Assembly (NCBI RefSeq): GCF_022682495.2
Contig: NC_071389.1
Span: 99,861,951-99,925,950 of the forward strand
Length of the DNA stretch: 64,000 nucleotides
Direction: 5' to 3'
Source: Desmodus rotundus
Taxonomy: Eukaryota; Chordata; Mammalia; Chiroptera; Phyllostomidae
Below the pieces are notes generated by a model. It had not been told where the DNA came from. It did no database searches and saw only the letters and a list, made by a program, of their open reading frames with translations. Positions 23,165 to 33,060 of this stretch are shown here, in pieces. The translations under genes and the position numbers were made by a program. The first letter of the stretch is position 1; each line of letters begins with the position of its first letter.

Positions 23165-23287
23165 TTTTTAATAGCAGGTTAGTGTTAGGCCACTTGCATT
23201 AGAATCAGCTGGGGCACACTTCAAAAATCAGATTCCTGACTCATTACCAAATCTATCTCTGGAAGTGTGGCTAACATTAGGTCTTTT
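23165..23287. mobile_element. MER5-like element, first part (split)
   Basis: 'cattagaatcagctggggc' and 'tcagattcctgactcatt' follow the MER5-type hAT pattern. It is broken by a Ves SINE and resumes after 23425 with 'aattttgtggatccaaatg'. Confidence 0.6.
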
Positions 23288-23303
23288 AAAAAATCTTCCC
23301 AGG

Positions 23304-23409
23304 GTACCCTGGCTGGGGTGGCGTGGTTGGTTTGTTGTCCTGTCGGTTGAAAGGCCATGGGTATGATTCTAAAAGCAATGAAAAAAATGTCCTCGAGTGA
23401 AGATAAAAC
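23304..23409 (+). mobile_element. Ves SINE with internal deletion, with TSD
   Basis: A 106-bp plus-strand Ves SINE. It has the tRNA-related head 'accctggctggggtggcg' and the tail-proximal signature 'aaaaaatgtcctcgagtg', but lacks most of the body between about 23365 and 23375. Near-perfect 16-bp target duplications flank it: 'aaaaaatcttcccagg' (23288-23303) and 'aaaaaatattcccagg' (23410-23425). The duplication is cut out of MER5-like sequence that continues on both sides. Confidence 0.9.
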
Positions 23410-23425
23410 AAAAAATATTCCCAGG

Positions 23426-23465
23426 AATTTTGTGGATCCAAATGTTTGGAAATCACAATTTTATT
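23426..23465. mobile_element. MER5-like element, second part (split)
   Basis: 'aattttgtggatccaaatg' and 'ttggaaatcacaatt' complete the element interrupted by the Ves SINE, ending in the 'ggaaatcac' text typical of the MER5 terminus. Confidence 0.5.
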
Positions 23466-23599
23466 TTTAATCATAGCTTGATTTTCTCCCTTTCTTCTTG
23501 TTGATCCATTAGTTACCTTCAATCCATTCACTAAAGCTTTTGTTGTTGTTGTTTGTTTTTTAAATGTACATCAGGTGGTCTTAAGACTATGTCTAAGGC

Positions 23600-23760
23600 A
23601 GGAATTCTGAAACTTGACTTGCACCAGAAGTGCCACTCAGACTTACCGAGTAATCCCCTGGTGTGAGCTCAGACCCACAGAGTCATAAACATGAGGACTG
23701 ATGCCAGGACATCCATTTGCCTCAAAAACTTAGCTCAGTAGTCAGAGTGTAGAAACACTA
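23600..23760. mobile_element. Possible MER5-like element
   Basis: 'ggaattctgaaacttgac' near the left end and 'ggactgatgccaggacatc' further on resemble a second MER5-like hAT element, with weaker support than the others. Confidence 0.4.
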
Positions 23761-24254
23761 ACTTAAGTAGGAGCCAGGACCTCCATTTGGTAGACTGCCA
23801 TTATCTTCCAGTTCCCAGTGTCCTGGGTGGTAATGGCCCTCTGACCCTGCTGTCAAACCCATCTGGTCCTGAGTTTTCCAGATGTGCCAGCTGTAGAGCA
23901 CATGTGTCTGGCCCCTCTATGCCCCTCCATACATGGACCAATCTTCCTTCTGTGGGCAAGTCAGTATCTCTGAAGTCTTCCCCTTAAGCTGATGGCCACT
24001 CTTCCTGGAGCCTCTAGTGGCAAGTTTAAGAGCAATGCTAAACTTCCCGAGGCAAGAATAAAATGTTCCAGCTTTCTCAGGAGATAATTATTTCTGAGAA
24101 TTTTCACAGAAAACTCCAGACTTACCATAGTATTCCCAGTTCCATTCTTCTGCTGAGTTTTCACTCTCCTGGATGGAGGACAAACCCCACCCCTTCTTAC
24201 TGAAGTTGTCCAAATGCCCATATCAAAGGGATTCAGCATATTCCCTAAATCTCT

Positions 24255-24396
24255 TTTTATTATTTTTAATTGTTGTTCAAGTACAGTTGTCTCCATTATC
24301 TCCCCTCCACTCCCCCCTGCCTCACCCATCCCCACCTCTCACCCTCAATCCTAGCCCCTTTGGCTTTGTCCATGTGTCCTTTATACATGTTCCTTG
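24255..24396 (-). mobile_element. Very short L1 3' end (~142 bp), with TSD
   Basis: The extreme 3' end of an L1 on the minus strand: A-rich tail at the left, then the complement of '...aaggacacatggac' at the right. An 8-bp target duplication aaatctct flanks it (24247-24254 and 24397-24404). The insertion stops about 5 nt downstream of the point corresponding to the L1 3'UTR G-rich tract. Confidence 0.8.
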
Positions 24397-24404
24397 AAAT
24401 CTCT

Positions 24405-25167
24405 AGCAGATAACCTTCCTTCGTATGTCAGGAGGATCCAGTTTTAGGAAGAGATATACAAATCTGACAGAATTCTTTGGTAAATATGCAAGTTAAATGT
24501 CAGCAATACACCCAGGTTTCAGTAGTGAGGTTCTAATGTAAACATTTCCAAACCCAAACAAGCCAAGGAAAGAAGAAGGTGATCTGGGTCTACATGTGCA
24601 TCACAACTACTTAGGTATGTCAAACACCACTACTCTCTGTTTTTAGTTTTGGGGCTGGTGAATAATTTAACTAAAAGTTTTAGGGAGAACAAAAGGCATG
24701 GCCCCCATTCAGGGATCTCTTGCATTTTGAATTTTTGATGGCTTAGGTCATTCCATAAACTACGGTGCTGTTTTTGAATGTGATCATAACTACAAAGGTA
24801 CATTCTGGAATTCTTAAGTTCTTTGGCATTTAGTGATTAAAGCTGACATTTGTTGGGCTGAACTGGAGTTTCAGAATTGATAGAGCTCTACTAATCCCAG
24901 CAATAAAAATGGCCACAGATGAATGCTGTGACAGATTTTGAAGCAATAAAAATCATCACTAAGCTCACCAGAAAAGATTAAGAGACTGTCAAGTTAAAAA
25001 ATTATTGGCTCCATTTACATTTGCCCTGGGTAGTGAACACTGTTTTATCCATTTGCACTTGCCTAGTCACCTCTTTTATGTGTCTTATTATGAAAATTTT
25101 CAAAGTCATAAACAAAAAATGAGACATCATCTCAGGTAAAATGGTACAAGATTTAGTATAAGGTGAA
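24405..25167. other. Unassigned host DNA
   Basis: No gene or transposon is recognised up to the 5' end of L1D. No L1F-like sequence is present here, which matters for reading the L1D/L1F junction. Confidence 0.5.
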
Positions 25168-26884
25168 GATGGTGGCGAGATAGATGGAAGCAGAGTCCAC
25201 TTCCCCTCAACACCAGTGAAACACCTAGCTGATCTGAGGAGCAGAGCGAACAGCCAACGGTATTCCAGCATATATGAAGATCGGAGACCAAAGATAGAGG
25301 ACATTGAAAGATCTGATGGTAAGAAGAGTGCTTAAGGACAATAAGGTCCCTGGGACCTGTGTGGGGACCAGGGCGGCTGAAGCCCCGGCCCGGGCGCAGG
25401 GTCTGCTGCAGGATTCTCGGGAGAGAGCCAGGCTGAGCTGAGTGAGCAGTCAGGTGCTTGCTTGGACCAGGGGGGCTTGAGTAGGAAGAATTTCTCAAAA
25501 AGAAAAAGAAAATAGAGGCAATCAGGGGCTAGTTAGAGAACTCTCAGCAGCAGCCCAGGACTCTGGCGCCCCTCCCACCTCAGCCCCTGGACTGCGAACA
25601 TGGGATAAGCAGCCCCAGCGCTCACCTGAAGCCCAGTTGCGCGCACCCAGATCACCGGACTAGGGGCCCACAACAGAAACCCCAATTGGCCGCCCACACC
25701 TGAGACCCCAGCTTCGCGCCCACACCTGAAACCTCAGGTGGGTGGGTGCGCGCCAGGAGCAGAGGCTAGCTACCCCACACACAGGACCAAGGCAACAGAC
25801 CAATTAGGCCCCCGCGCGAGACTCAGGCCCAAAGCAGCAGAAAGATTGGCATTGTGAAACCCAGGCTCAAAACCACAGATCGGCTGATCAAAGCCTGGCT
25901 GCCTGTGAGGGACCACACCTAAAAGCACCGGTTCCGAACAACTCCTACATAGCCCCTGTGCACAGAGCCCTGCAGGGCCTATTGGCTCTCTAGGACTAAG
26001 GCAGAACACCCAGCAGAGGGGAGCTGCAGGGCTGGGAGAGACTGCATTCCCCAGAAAGACTCAACCCAGTAGGGGGCTGAACTACCCCATAGCAGCACCA
26101 AGAGCCCCTAGCATTTAAGACAGCAAAGAGCAAGAAGGGAGAGTGTGAGTTGCTCCTAACTGGTGCAACTCAGGACAGCACAACTGGTGATCTAAAGGCA
26201 TAATAGGGAGCAGAAGGACCCAGAGGAACTAGCCTGCAGGCTGAACAACAGGGAATAGTGTGGCTCAGGAAGGGAGAAAAGTGAAACCAATCCTTCCAAA
26301 CACCCCCTCCCCTTCCACAGACAGGACCACCAGCAGAACTAACCTGACCAGTTTAAAGCCAGCAGAAGACTTTTTTTTTTCTTTCCTCTTTTCCCCCTGA
26401 AGTCCTTCTTCCTTTCTGTCTTTCTTTCTTTTTTTTTAAATTTTATTCCTTCTTCCTTCCATCCTTTACCTTTCTTATTCCTTCTTCCTGCCTTCTTTTA
26501 TTTATTCTTCTGTTTTAACTTTTGTTAAAATTCCTTCTTATCTTGCCTCCGATCTTTCTTTATTCCTTCTCCCTTCCTTCCTTTCCTTTTCTATGCCCAT
26601 TTTCCCTCCTTCCTTTGTTTCCCCTGCCACTTTCTCTATTTCCCACAGGTGAGACAATAAAACCTGGACTATTGAAAAGACCAGAGTTAGACCGTGTTAC
26701 ACTCATAAACTTCAGCTCAATACCAGTGAGCACAGGAGATTAAGGAGAGAGCATCACAGAATCCCATTGGCATTCTACCATAGAAGTTCATACCATAAAC
26801 CCAGGGAGTCAGAATAGATCAATTTAAGAAGCAGAGGCTAACAAGAAGAGTCTCACAAACAATGGGAAGACAAAGAATCCCCAA
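25168..26884 (+). promoter_or_regulatory. L1D 5'UTR (internal promoter region)
   Basis: In L1 elements the 5'UTR carries an internal RNA polymerase II promoter. Here it has a conserved first 300 bp shared with L1E, a CpG-rich section at 25370-25800, and a long pyrimidine-rich tract at 26370-26645 ending 'ttcccacaggtgag', which fits both splice-acceptor and splice-donor rules. The middle part differs completely from the matching region of L1E while both ends align. Promoter activity is inferred from the family only. Confidence 0.7.
26370..26645 (+). repeat. Pyrimidine-rich low-complexity tract
   Basis: About 275 bp of mostly C and T with CTTC, CCTT and TTTA repeats inside the L1D 5'UTR. It is absent from the equivalent part of L1E. 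Confidence 0.9.
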
Positions 26885-27790
26885 ATGAAAGGAAAGGAGG
26901 AAGCCTCAGAAAGAATGCTAACTGAAAAAGAGGCAAGTCAACTATCGGATACTGAGTTCAAAGCAATGGTTATCAGGAAGCTCACTGAGCTCTCTGAGCT
27001 CAAAGAGAACTACCAAAAACTACAGGGAAACTAAAATGAACTCCCTGCAAACTATATCAACATGAAAAAGGAAATAGAAACTATCAACAAGGGCCACGAG
27101 GAAATGAAGAATACAATTCCTGAATTGAAGAACACAGTAGAAGGAATGAAGAGCAGACTTGATGAAGCAGAGGATCGGATCAGCGAGCTGGAGGAAAAAG
27201 TAGAAAAAAACACCCAGAAAGAGCAAGAAAAGGAAAAGAGGCTCAGAAAGAACGAAGAGGTAATAAGGGAAATGCAGGACAACATGAAACGTAACAATAT
27301 CCGTGTAATAGGAATACCAGAAGGAGAAGAAGAAGAGCAAGGGATAGAAAACCTATTTGAAAAAGTAATGATGGAAAATTTCCCTAATCTGATGAGAGAA
27401 AAAGTCACCCAATTCCAGGATTCACAGAGAGTCCCAAGCAAATGGAACCCAAAGAGGACCACTGCAAGACACGTCATAATTAAAATGGAAAAATTCCAAG
27501 ACAAAGAGAGGATCTTAAAGGCAGCAAGGGAGAAAAAAGAAGTAACATACAAGGCAGCCCCAATAAGGTTAGCAACTGACTTCTCAATGAAAACTCTCCA
27601 AGCCAGAAGAGAATGGCAAAAATTATTCCAAGTAATGAGAACCAGAGGCCTGCAACCAAGACTACTTTACCCAGCCAGGCTCTCAATCAAGATAGAAGGC
27701 CAAATAAAGAGTTTCCCAGACAAAAGAAGTCTAAAAGAATACACTTCCACAAAACCAGCTCTGCAAGAGATGCTAAGGGGCCTGCTTTAA
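26885..27790 (+). pseudogene. L1D ORF1 (RNA-binding chaperone), one stop
   Basis: L1 ORF1 protein is a trimeric RNA-binding chaperone that packages L1 RNA. The frame from ATG 26885 to TAA 27788 (about 300 codons) is open except for one in-frame TAA at 27032-27034. A coiled-coil-rich N-terminus is followed by the RRM-type domain with 'RNNIRVIGIPEGEEEE' near 27290-27340. The C-terminal domain contains 'RLATDFS' and 'LQARREW' and closes 'YPARLSIKIEG'. These motifs match human ORF1p. An internal ATG at 27062 downstream of the stop would give a 242-residue product without most of the N-terminus; whether it is made is unknown. Confidence 0.9.
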
Positions 27791-27836
27791 GGAAAGGAAG
27801 GAAAAGAGAAAGAGAGAGGAACACAGGTAGGAAAAA

Positions 27837-30800
27837 ATGGCAATGAATAACTGCCTATCGATAATAACCTTAAATGTAAATGGATTAAATGCTCCAATCA
27901 AAAGACATAGAATAGCTGAATGGATAAGAAAAGATGGCCCACACATATGCTGCCTACAAGAGACCCATCTCAGGACAAAAGACTTACACAGACTGAAAGT
28001 GAAGGGCTAGAAACAAATTTTCCAAGCAAGCGGACAGGAAAAAAAAGCAGGGGTAGCAATACTCATATCAGACAAAATAGACTTCTAAAGAAGGGCCACA
28101 AAGAGAGACCCAGAAGGTCACTTCACAATACTCAAAGGAAGAATCCACCAAGAAGACATAAACATTGTAAATATATATGCACCCAAGATAAGAACACCCA
28201 AATACATGAAGAATATCTTGGAGGACTTCAAGAAAGATATAGACTGCAACATAATTATAGTAGGGGACTTTAACACCCCACTGTCAAAAATGAACGGGTC
28301 TTCCAAACAAAATATCAACAAGGATACTGTGTCACTTAACAATACCCTACAAGAAAAGGACTTAACTGATATATATAGAGCTTTTCATCCCAAAGAAGCA
28401 AAATACACATTCTTCAAGTGTACATGGAACTTTTTCAAAGATAGACCACATGATAGGACAGAAAGCAAGTCTCAACAAGCTCAAGAAAATTGAAATCACA
28501 TGAAGCATTTTTTCTGACCACAAGGGACTGAAACTAGAAATCAACCCCAAAGAAAAAAACCCAAAACACTCAAATCATGGAGACTGAATAGCATGCTATT
28601 AAACAAGGAATGGGTCAAGAACGAGATTAGGGAAGAAATCAAAAACTTCCTGGAAACAAACGAAAATGAACTCACAACAACCCAAAACCTATGGGATACA
28701 GCAAAGGCAGTCCTGAGAGGGAAGTTCATAGCAATACAGGCCTATCTTAAAAAGATACAAACATTTCAAACAAACTACCTAACCCTACACGTACAAGAAC
28801 TCGAGGAACATCAACAAAGACAGCCCAGAGCAAGCAGAAGGAAGGAAATCACCAAGATCAGAGCAGAGTTAAATGACATAGAGACTAAAAGCAAAATTCT
28901 AAGGATCAATGAATCCAGGAGTTGGTTCTTTGAAGAGATAAAGAAAATCAATAAGCCTTTAAGTAGGCTCATCAAGAAAAAAAGAGAGAGGATCCAAATA
29001 AACACAATTAGAAATGAAAGAGGAGAGATTATAACTGATACCACAGAAATACAAAGGATTGTAAGAAATTACTATGAAGAACTGTATGCCAAGAAATTTT
29101 AAAACCTAGGTGAAATGGACACATTTCTAGAAAAATATAATCTTCCAAATCTGAATGAAGAAGAAGCAGAAAACCTGAACAGATCAATAACAGCAGAGGA
29201 AATTGAAGCAGTCATAAAAAAACTCCCAACACACAAAAGCCCTGGACCAGGTGGTTTCACAGGAGAATTCTACAAAGCATTTAAGGAAGAGCTAACCCCT
29301 ATCCTTCACAGACTATTCGAAAAAATCCAAACTGATGGAAGACTCCCAAACTCTTTTTATGAAGCCAGCATCATCCTAATCCCAAAACCAGATAAAGACA
29401 CAATGAAGAAAGAAAACTTCAGGCCAATATCGCTGATGAACATAGATGCTAAAATCCTCACAAAATATTGGCAAACCGCATCCAGCAATACATTAAAAAG
29501 ATCATCCACCATGACCACGTGGGATTCATCCCAGGGATGCAAGGATGGTACAATATTTGCAAATCAATAAACATAATACATCACATCAACAACAGCAAAG
29601 ACAAAAATCACATGATCATATCAATAGATGCGGAAAAAGCATTTGATAAGATACAGCACCCATTTCTGATAAAAACACTCAGCAAAGTAGGAATAGAGGG
29701 AGCATTCCTCAACATAATAAAGTCCATTTATGAGACACCTACAGCCAACATCATACTCAATGGACAAAAACTTAGAGCTTTCCCACTAAGATCAGGAAAA
29801 AGACAAGGATGCCCTCTCTCACAACTCCTATTCAACATAGTATTGGAAGTGCTAGCCACAGCAATCAGACAAGAAAAAGCAATAAAAGGCATCCAAATTG
29901 GAAAGGAGGAAATGAAACTGTCACTGTTTCCAGATGACATGATAGTGTACATGGAAAATCCTATAGACTCCACCAAAAAACTCCTCGACCTAAGAAATGA
30001 ATTTGGCAAAACAGCTGGATACAAAGTCAATACTCGGAAATCAGAGGCATTCCTGTACACCAACAGCGAAACTGCAGGAACAGAAATCAGGAAAAAAATC
30101 CCATTTGACAGAGCAACAAGAAAAATCAAGTACCTAGGAATAAACCTAACCAAGGAGGTAAAAGACCTGTACTCAGAAAACTACACAACACTGGAGAAAG
30201 AAATTAAGGAAGACACAAACAAATGGAAGCATGTACCATGCTCATGGATTGGAAGAATTAACATCATCAAAATGGCCATACTACCCAAAGCAATTTATAG
30301 ATTCAATGCAATCCCTATTAGAGTATCCATGACATATTTCACGGATATAGAACAAACATTTCAGAAATTTATATGGAACCATAAACGACCCCAAATAGCT
30401 GCAGCAATTTTGAGAAAGAAGAACAAAGCAGGAGTGATCACAATACCTGATATCAAAGTGTATTACCAGACCACTGTAATCAGAACAGCCTGGTACTGCC
30501 ATAAGAACAGGCACATAGACCAATGGAACAGAACAGAGAGCCCAGAAATAAACTCAAATCTTTATGATAAATTAATATTTGTTGAAGGAGGCAGGAGCAT
30601 AAAATGGAGCAAAAACAGCCTCTTCAATAAATGGTGTTGGAGATCTGGACAGCTACGTGCAAAACAATGAAACTAAATCACCAAATTATGCCATACACAA
30701 CAATAAATTCAAGGTGGATAGAAAACTTAAATATAAGTTGTAACACCATAAAAGTCCTAGAGGAATACATTGGGAAAAAAATCTCAGATATTCCCCTCAG

Positions 30801-31640
30801 CAACATGCTCACAGACATGTCCCCTAAAGCAAGGGACATAAAGGAAAGAATAAACAAATGGGACCTCTTCAAAATGAAAAGCTTCTGCATGGCTAAAGAA
30901 AACAGCACCAAATTACAAAGAGAAACAACAGTATGGGAAAACATATTTGCCAATGATACCTGAGACAAGGGCCTGATCTCCAAATTATATAAAGAACTCA
31001 CAGTACTCCACTCCAGGAAGACAGACAACCCAAGTAAAAAATGGGCAAAGTACTTGAACTGACACTTCTCCAAGGAAGACATACAGAGGGCCTGGAGACA
31101 TATGAAAAGATTTTCAGCATCACTAGCCATCAGAAAGATGCAAATTAAAACCACAGTTAGGTACCACCTCACACCGGTCAGAGTAGCCCACAAAAACAAA
31201 TCAAAAAACAAATATTGCATAGGATGCGGAGAAAAGGGAACCCTAGTGCACTGTTGGTGGGAATGCAGACTGGTGGGGTCTCTGTGGAAAACAGTATGGA
31301 ATTTCCTCAGAAAACTAAAAATTGAACCGCCCTTTGACCCAGTAATTCCACTGCTGAGCTTATACCTATTAACCCTCAATCACCAGTCCAAAAGAACCTA
31401 TGCACCCCAATGTTCATAGCAGCACAATTTACAATAGCCAAGTGCTAGAAGCAACCTAAGTGTCCATCAGTAAATGAGTGGATCAAAAAACTATGGTACA
31501 TTTACACAATGGAATTCTACACAGCAGAGAGAAAGAATGAGCTTATAGCCTTTGCAACAGCTGGATAGAACTGGAGAGCATTATGATAAGTGAAATAAGC
31601 CAGGCACTGAGGTAGAGATACTATATGATCTCTCCTTTAA
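27837..31640 (+). pseudogene. L1D ORF2 (endonuclease/reverse transcriptase), broken
   Basis: L1 ORF2 nicks target DNA and reverse-transcribes L1 RNA. From ATG 27837 the endonuclease domain opens normally ('LNVNGLNAPIKRHRIAEW', 'CLQETHL') but stops at TAG 28008, codon 58, where a Trp codon is expected; L1E has the same stop. 'IIVGDFNTP' is kept near 28250. Other damage includes a TAA at 29100 and a frameshift near 29465. The longest reverse-transcriptase piece (29468-30670) keeps '[19 protein letters not shown]'. Its catalytic box reads FPDD at 29927-29938 instead of FADD. The Cys-rich C-terminal region ('[17 protein letters not shown]') is recognisable at 31230-31280. The end is approximate. 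Confidence 0.95.
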
Positions 31641-31724
31641 CTGGAACATAATCAATAGCAGAAAAAAAACAAACAAAATATAACCAGAGACACTGAAGTT
31701 AAGAGCAATCTAACAATAGCCAGA

Positions 31725-31754
31725 GGGGGTGGGGAGGGGCTAGTGGGGAGAGGG
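31725..31754 (+). promoter_or_regulatory. G-quadruplex-like tract in L1D 3'UTR
   Basis: Five runs of three or more G separated by 1-5 nt, beginning 'gggggtggggagggg'. A G-rich polypurine tract is a known conserved feature of mammalian L1 3'UTRs. The equivalents are at 19064-19095 in L1C and 46684-46716 in L1E. Confidence 0.8.
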
Positions 31755-31924
31755 CTTTTCAGGAACTACAGTGGAGGACACATGGACAAAACCAAGGGGA
31801 GGGTTGGAGCCGGGGGAGGAAGGTGGTTTGGCTGTGGTAGCGTGGAGGGGTGGGGAGAAAACTCAGACAACTGTAATTAAACAACAATAAAAAAATGTCA
31901 AAAAATAAATGTTAATAATATGGT

Positions 31925-32230
31925 TACATGGACTTGTTGTATTATTGCCTTTATCATTTTTAGTCATCTTGTTTGTCTTTTACTCTAGCCTTTGTTTTAG
32001 AGTCCATTTTGTATGATATAATTATTATTATACTAGCTTTTTTCATTTCTATTTATATGGAGTATTTCTTTTTTCATCCCATCATTTTCAGTCTGTGTAC
32101 ATCTTGTGTTCTGAAGTGGTTCTGTTGTAGACAACATATATATAGGTCATGTTGTCTTATCCATTTAGATATTATGCCTTTTGATTGGAGCTTTTAAGCC
32201 ATTTATGCTTGAAGTTCTTATTGACAGGTA
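31925..32230 (-). pseudogene. L1F ORF2, N-terminal endonuclease fragment
   Basis: On the minus strand the start region reads like 'NGLKAPIKRHNI', parallel to 'NGLNAPIKRHRI' in L1D, and the frame decays toward 31925. Only the beginning of the endonuclease domain is present. Confidence 0.75.
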
Positions 32231-32351
32231 CTTATTTATTGCCATTTTATTCTTTATGCCTATGTTCCTCTCTCTATATATTCCTTTTTCTCCTTCTTCA
32301 TAAATCAGATACTTTAACATGTTTTTGGTGATAATGAACTCCTTTAGTTTG

Positions 32352-32354
32352 TAT

Positions 32355-32393
<39 letters not shown>

Positions 32394-32394
32394 T
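32352..32394. repeat. (ATTT)n microsatellite
   Basis: About ten uninterrupted TTTA/ATTT units inside L1F at the boundary near the ORF1 C-terminus. Likely polymorphic. Confidence 0.95.
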
Positions 32395-32395
32395 A

Positions 32396-33060
32396 GCTTT
32401 GCTGGACAGAGTAGTCTTGGCTGTAGGTTCTTGTTTTTCATCACTTTGAATATTTCATGCCAGTCCCTTCTGGCCTCAGATGTTTCTGTTGAGAAATCCG
32501 CTGACAGTCTTCAGGAAACTCACTGGTACTTAATTTTCTATTGTTGCCTTTAATATTCTCTTTGCTTTAATCTTTGCCATTTTAATTATGATGTGTCTTG
32601 GTGTGGGCTTCTTTAGGTTTATTATGATTGGGACTTTCTGTACTTCCTAAACTTATGTGACTTTTTCCTTCACCAAGTTAAGGACTTTTTCCACCATTAT
32701 TTTTTCAAACAGGTTCTCAATCCCTTACTCCTTATCTTCTCCTTCTGGTACCCCTATGATGCGGATAATATTATACTTCATATTCCAGAAGTTTATTATA
32801 CTTTCCTCTTTTTTAAAATTCTCTTTTCTTTTTGTTCTTCTGCTTGGGTGCTTACTGTTGGGTGTTATTTTGTTTTCTGGATCACTGATTTGTGCCTTTG
32901 CTTCATCATAACCTGCTGTTATTTTTTTCTAGAGTATCCTTCATTTCTGATATTGTGTTCTTCATTTCTGACTGCTTTTTTGTGGTTTTTGAATCCATTT
33001 TGATATTTCCTATCTTTTTTTAGTTCTAAGTAATGATAATTCATTCTTCCCCTAAGGACA
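32396..33060 (-). pseudogene. L1F ORF1, degraded
   Basis: Minus-strand ORF1 of L1F. The RRM section is recognisable around 32690-32780 (element-sense 'RIIGVPEGE', then 'IENLFEK'), and 'PRHIIIKMAKIKAK' occurs near 32600. Stops and frameshifts are frequent. The coiled-coil part is poorly preserved. Confidence 0.75.

Larger units (their letters stand above)
25168..31905 (+). mobile_element. L1D: near-full-length L1
   Basis: A 6.7 kb plus-strand L1 with all parts in order: a 1.7 kb 5'UTR opening 'gatggtggcgagatag', ORF1, a 46-bp inter-ORF gap, ORF2, a G-rich 3'UTR and an A-rich tail. Both ORFs carry nonsense changes or frameshifts, so it cannot move itself. The 5'UTR is GC-rich near 25370-25800 with many surviving CpGs, compatible with a fairly recent insertion. 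No convincing target duplication was found, and the 3' end abuts a minus-strand L1 missing its own 3' half. Its closest relative here is L1E at 40361. Confidence 0.95.

Noticed and set aside
25370..25800. CpG-rich patch that might be a host CpG-island promoter
   Set aside because: It belongs to the 5'UTR of L1D, explained by the element itself.
27052..27552. 166-codon minus-strand frame over L1D ORF1
   Set aside because: Antisense shadow of the ORF1 coding sequence, with Phe/Ser/Leu-rich content typical of the complement of Lys/Glu codons.
30678..31379. Long minus-strand open frames over L1 ORF2 (233 codons here, 260 codons at 45619-46401)
   Set aside because: They are antisense to the C-terminal part of ORF2 and arise from its A-rich codon bias; both L1 copies show the same shadow.
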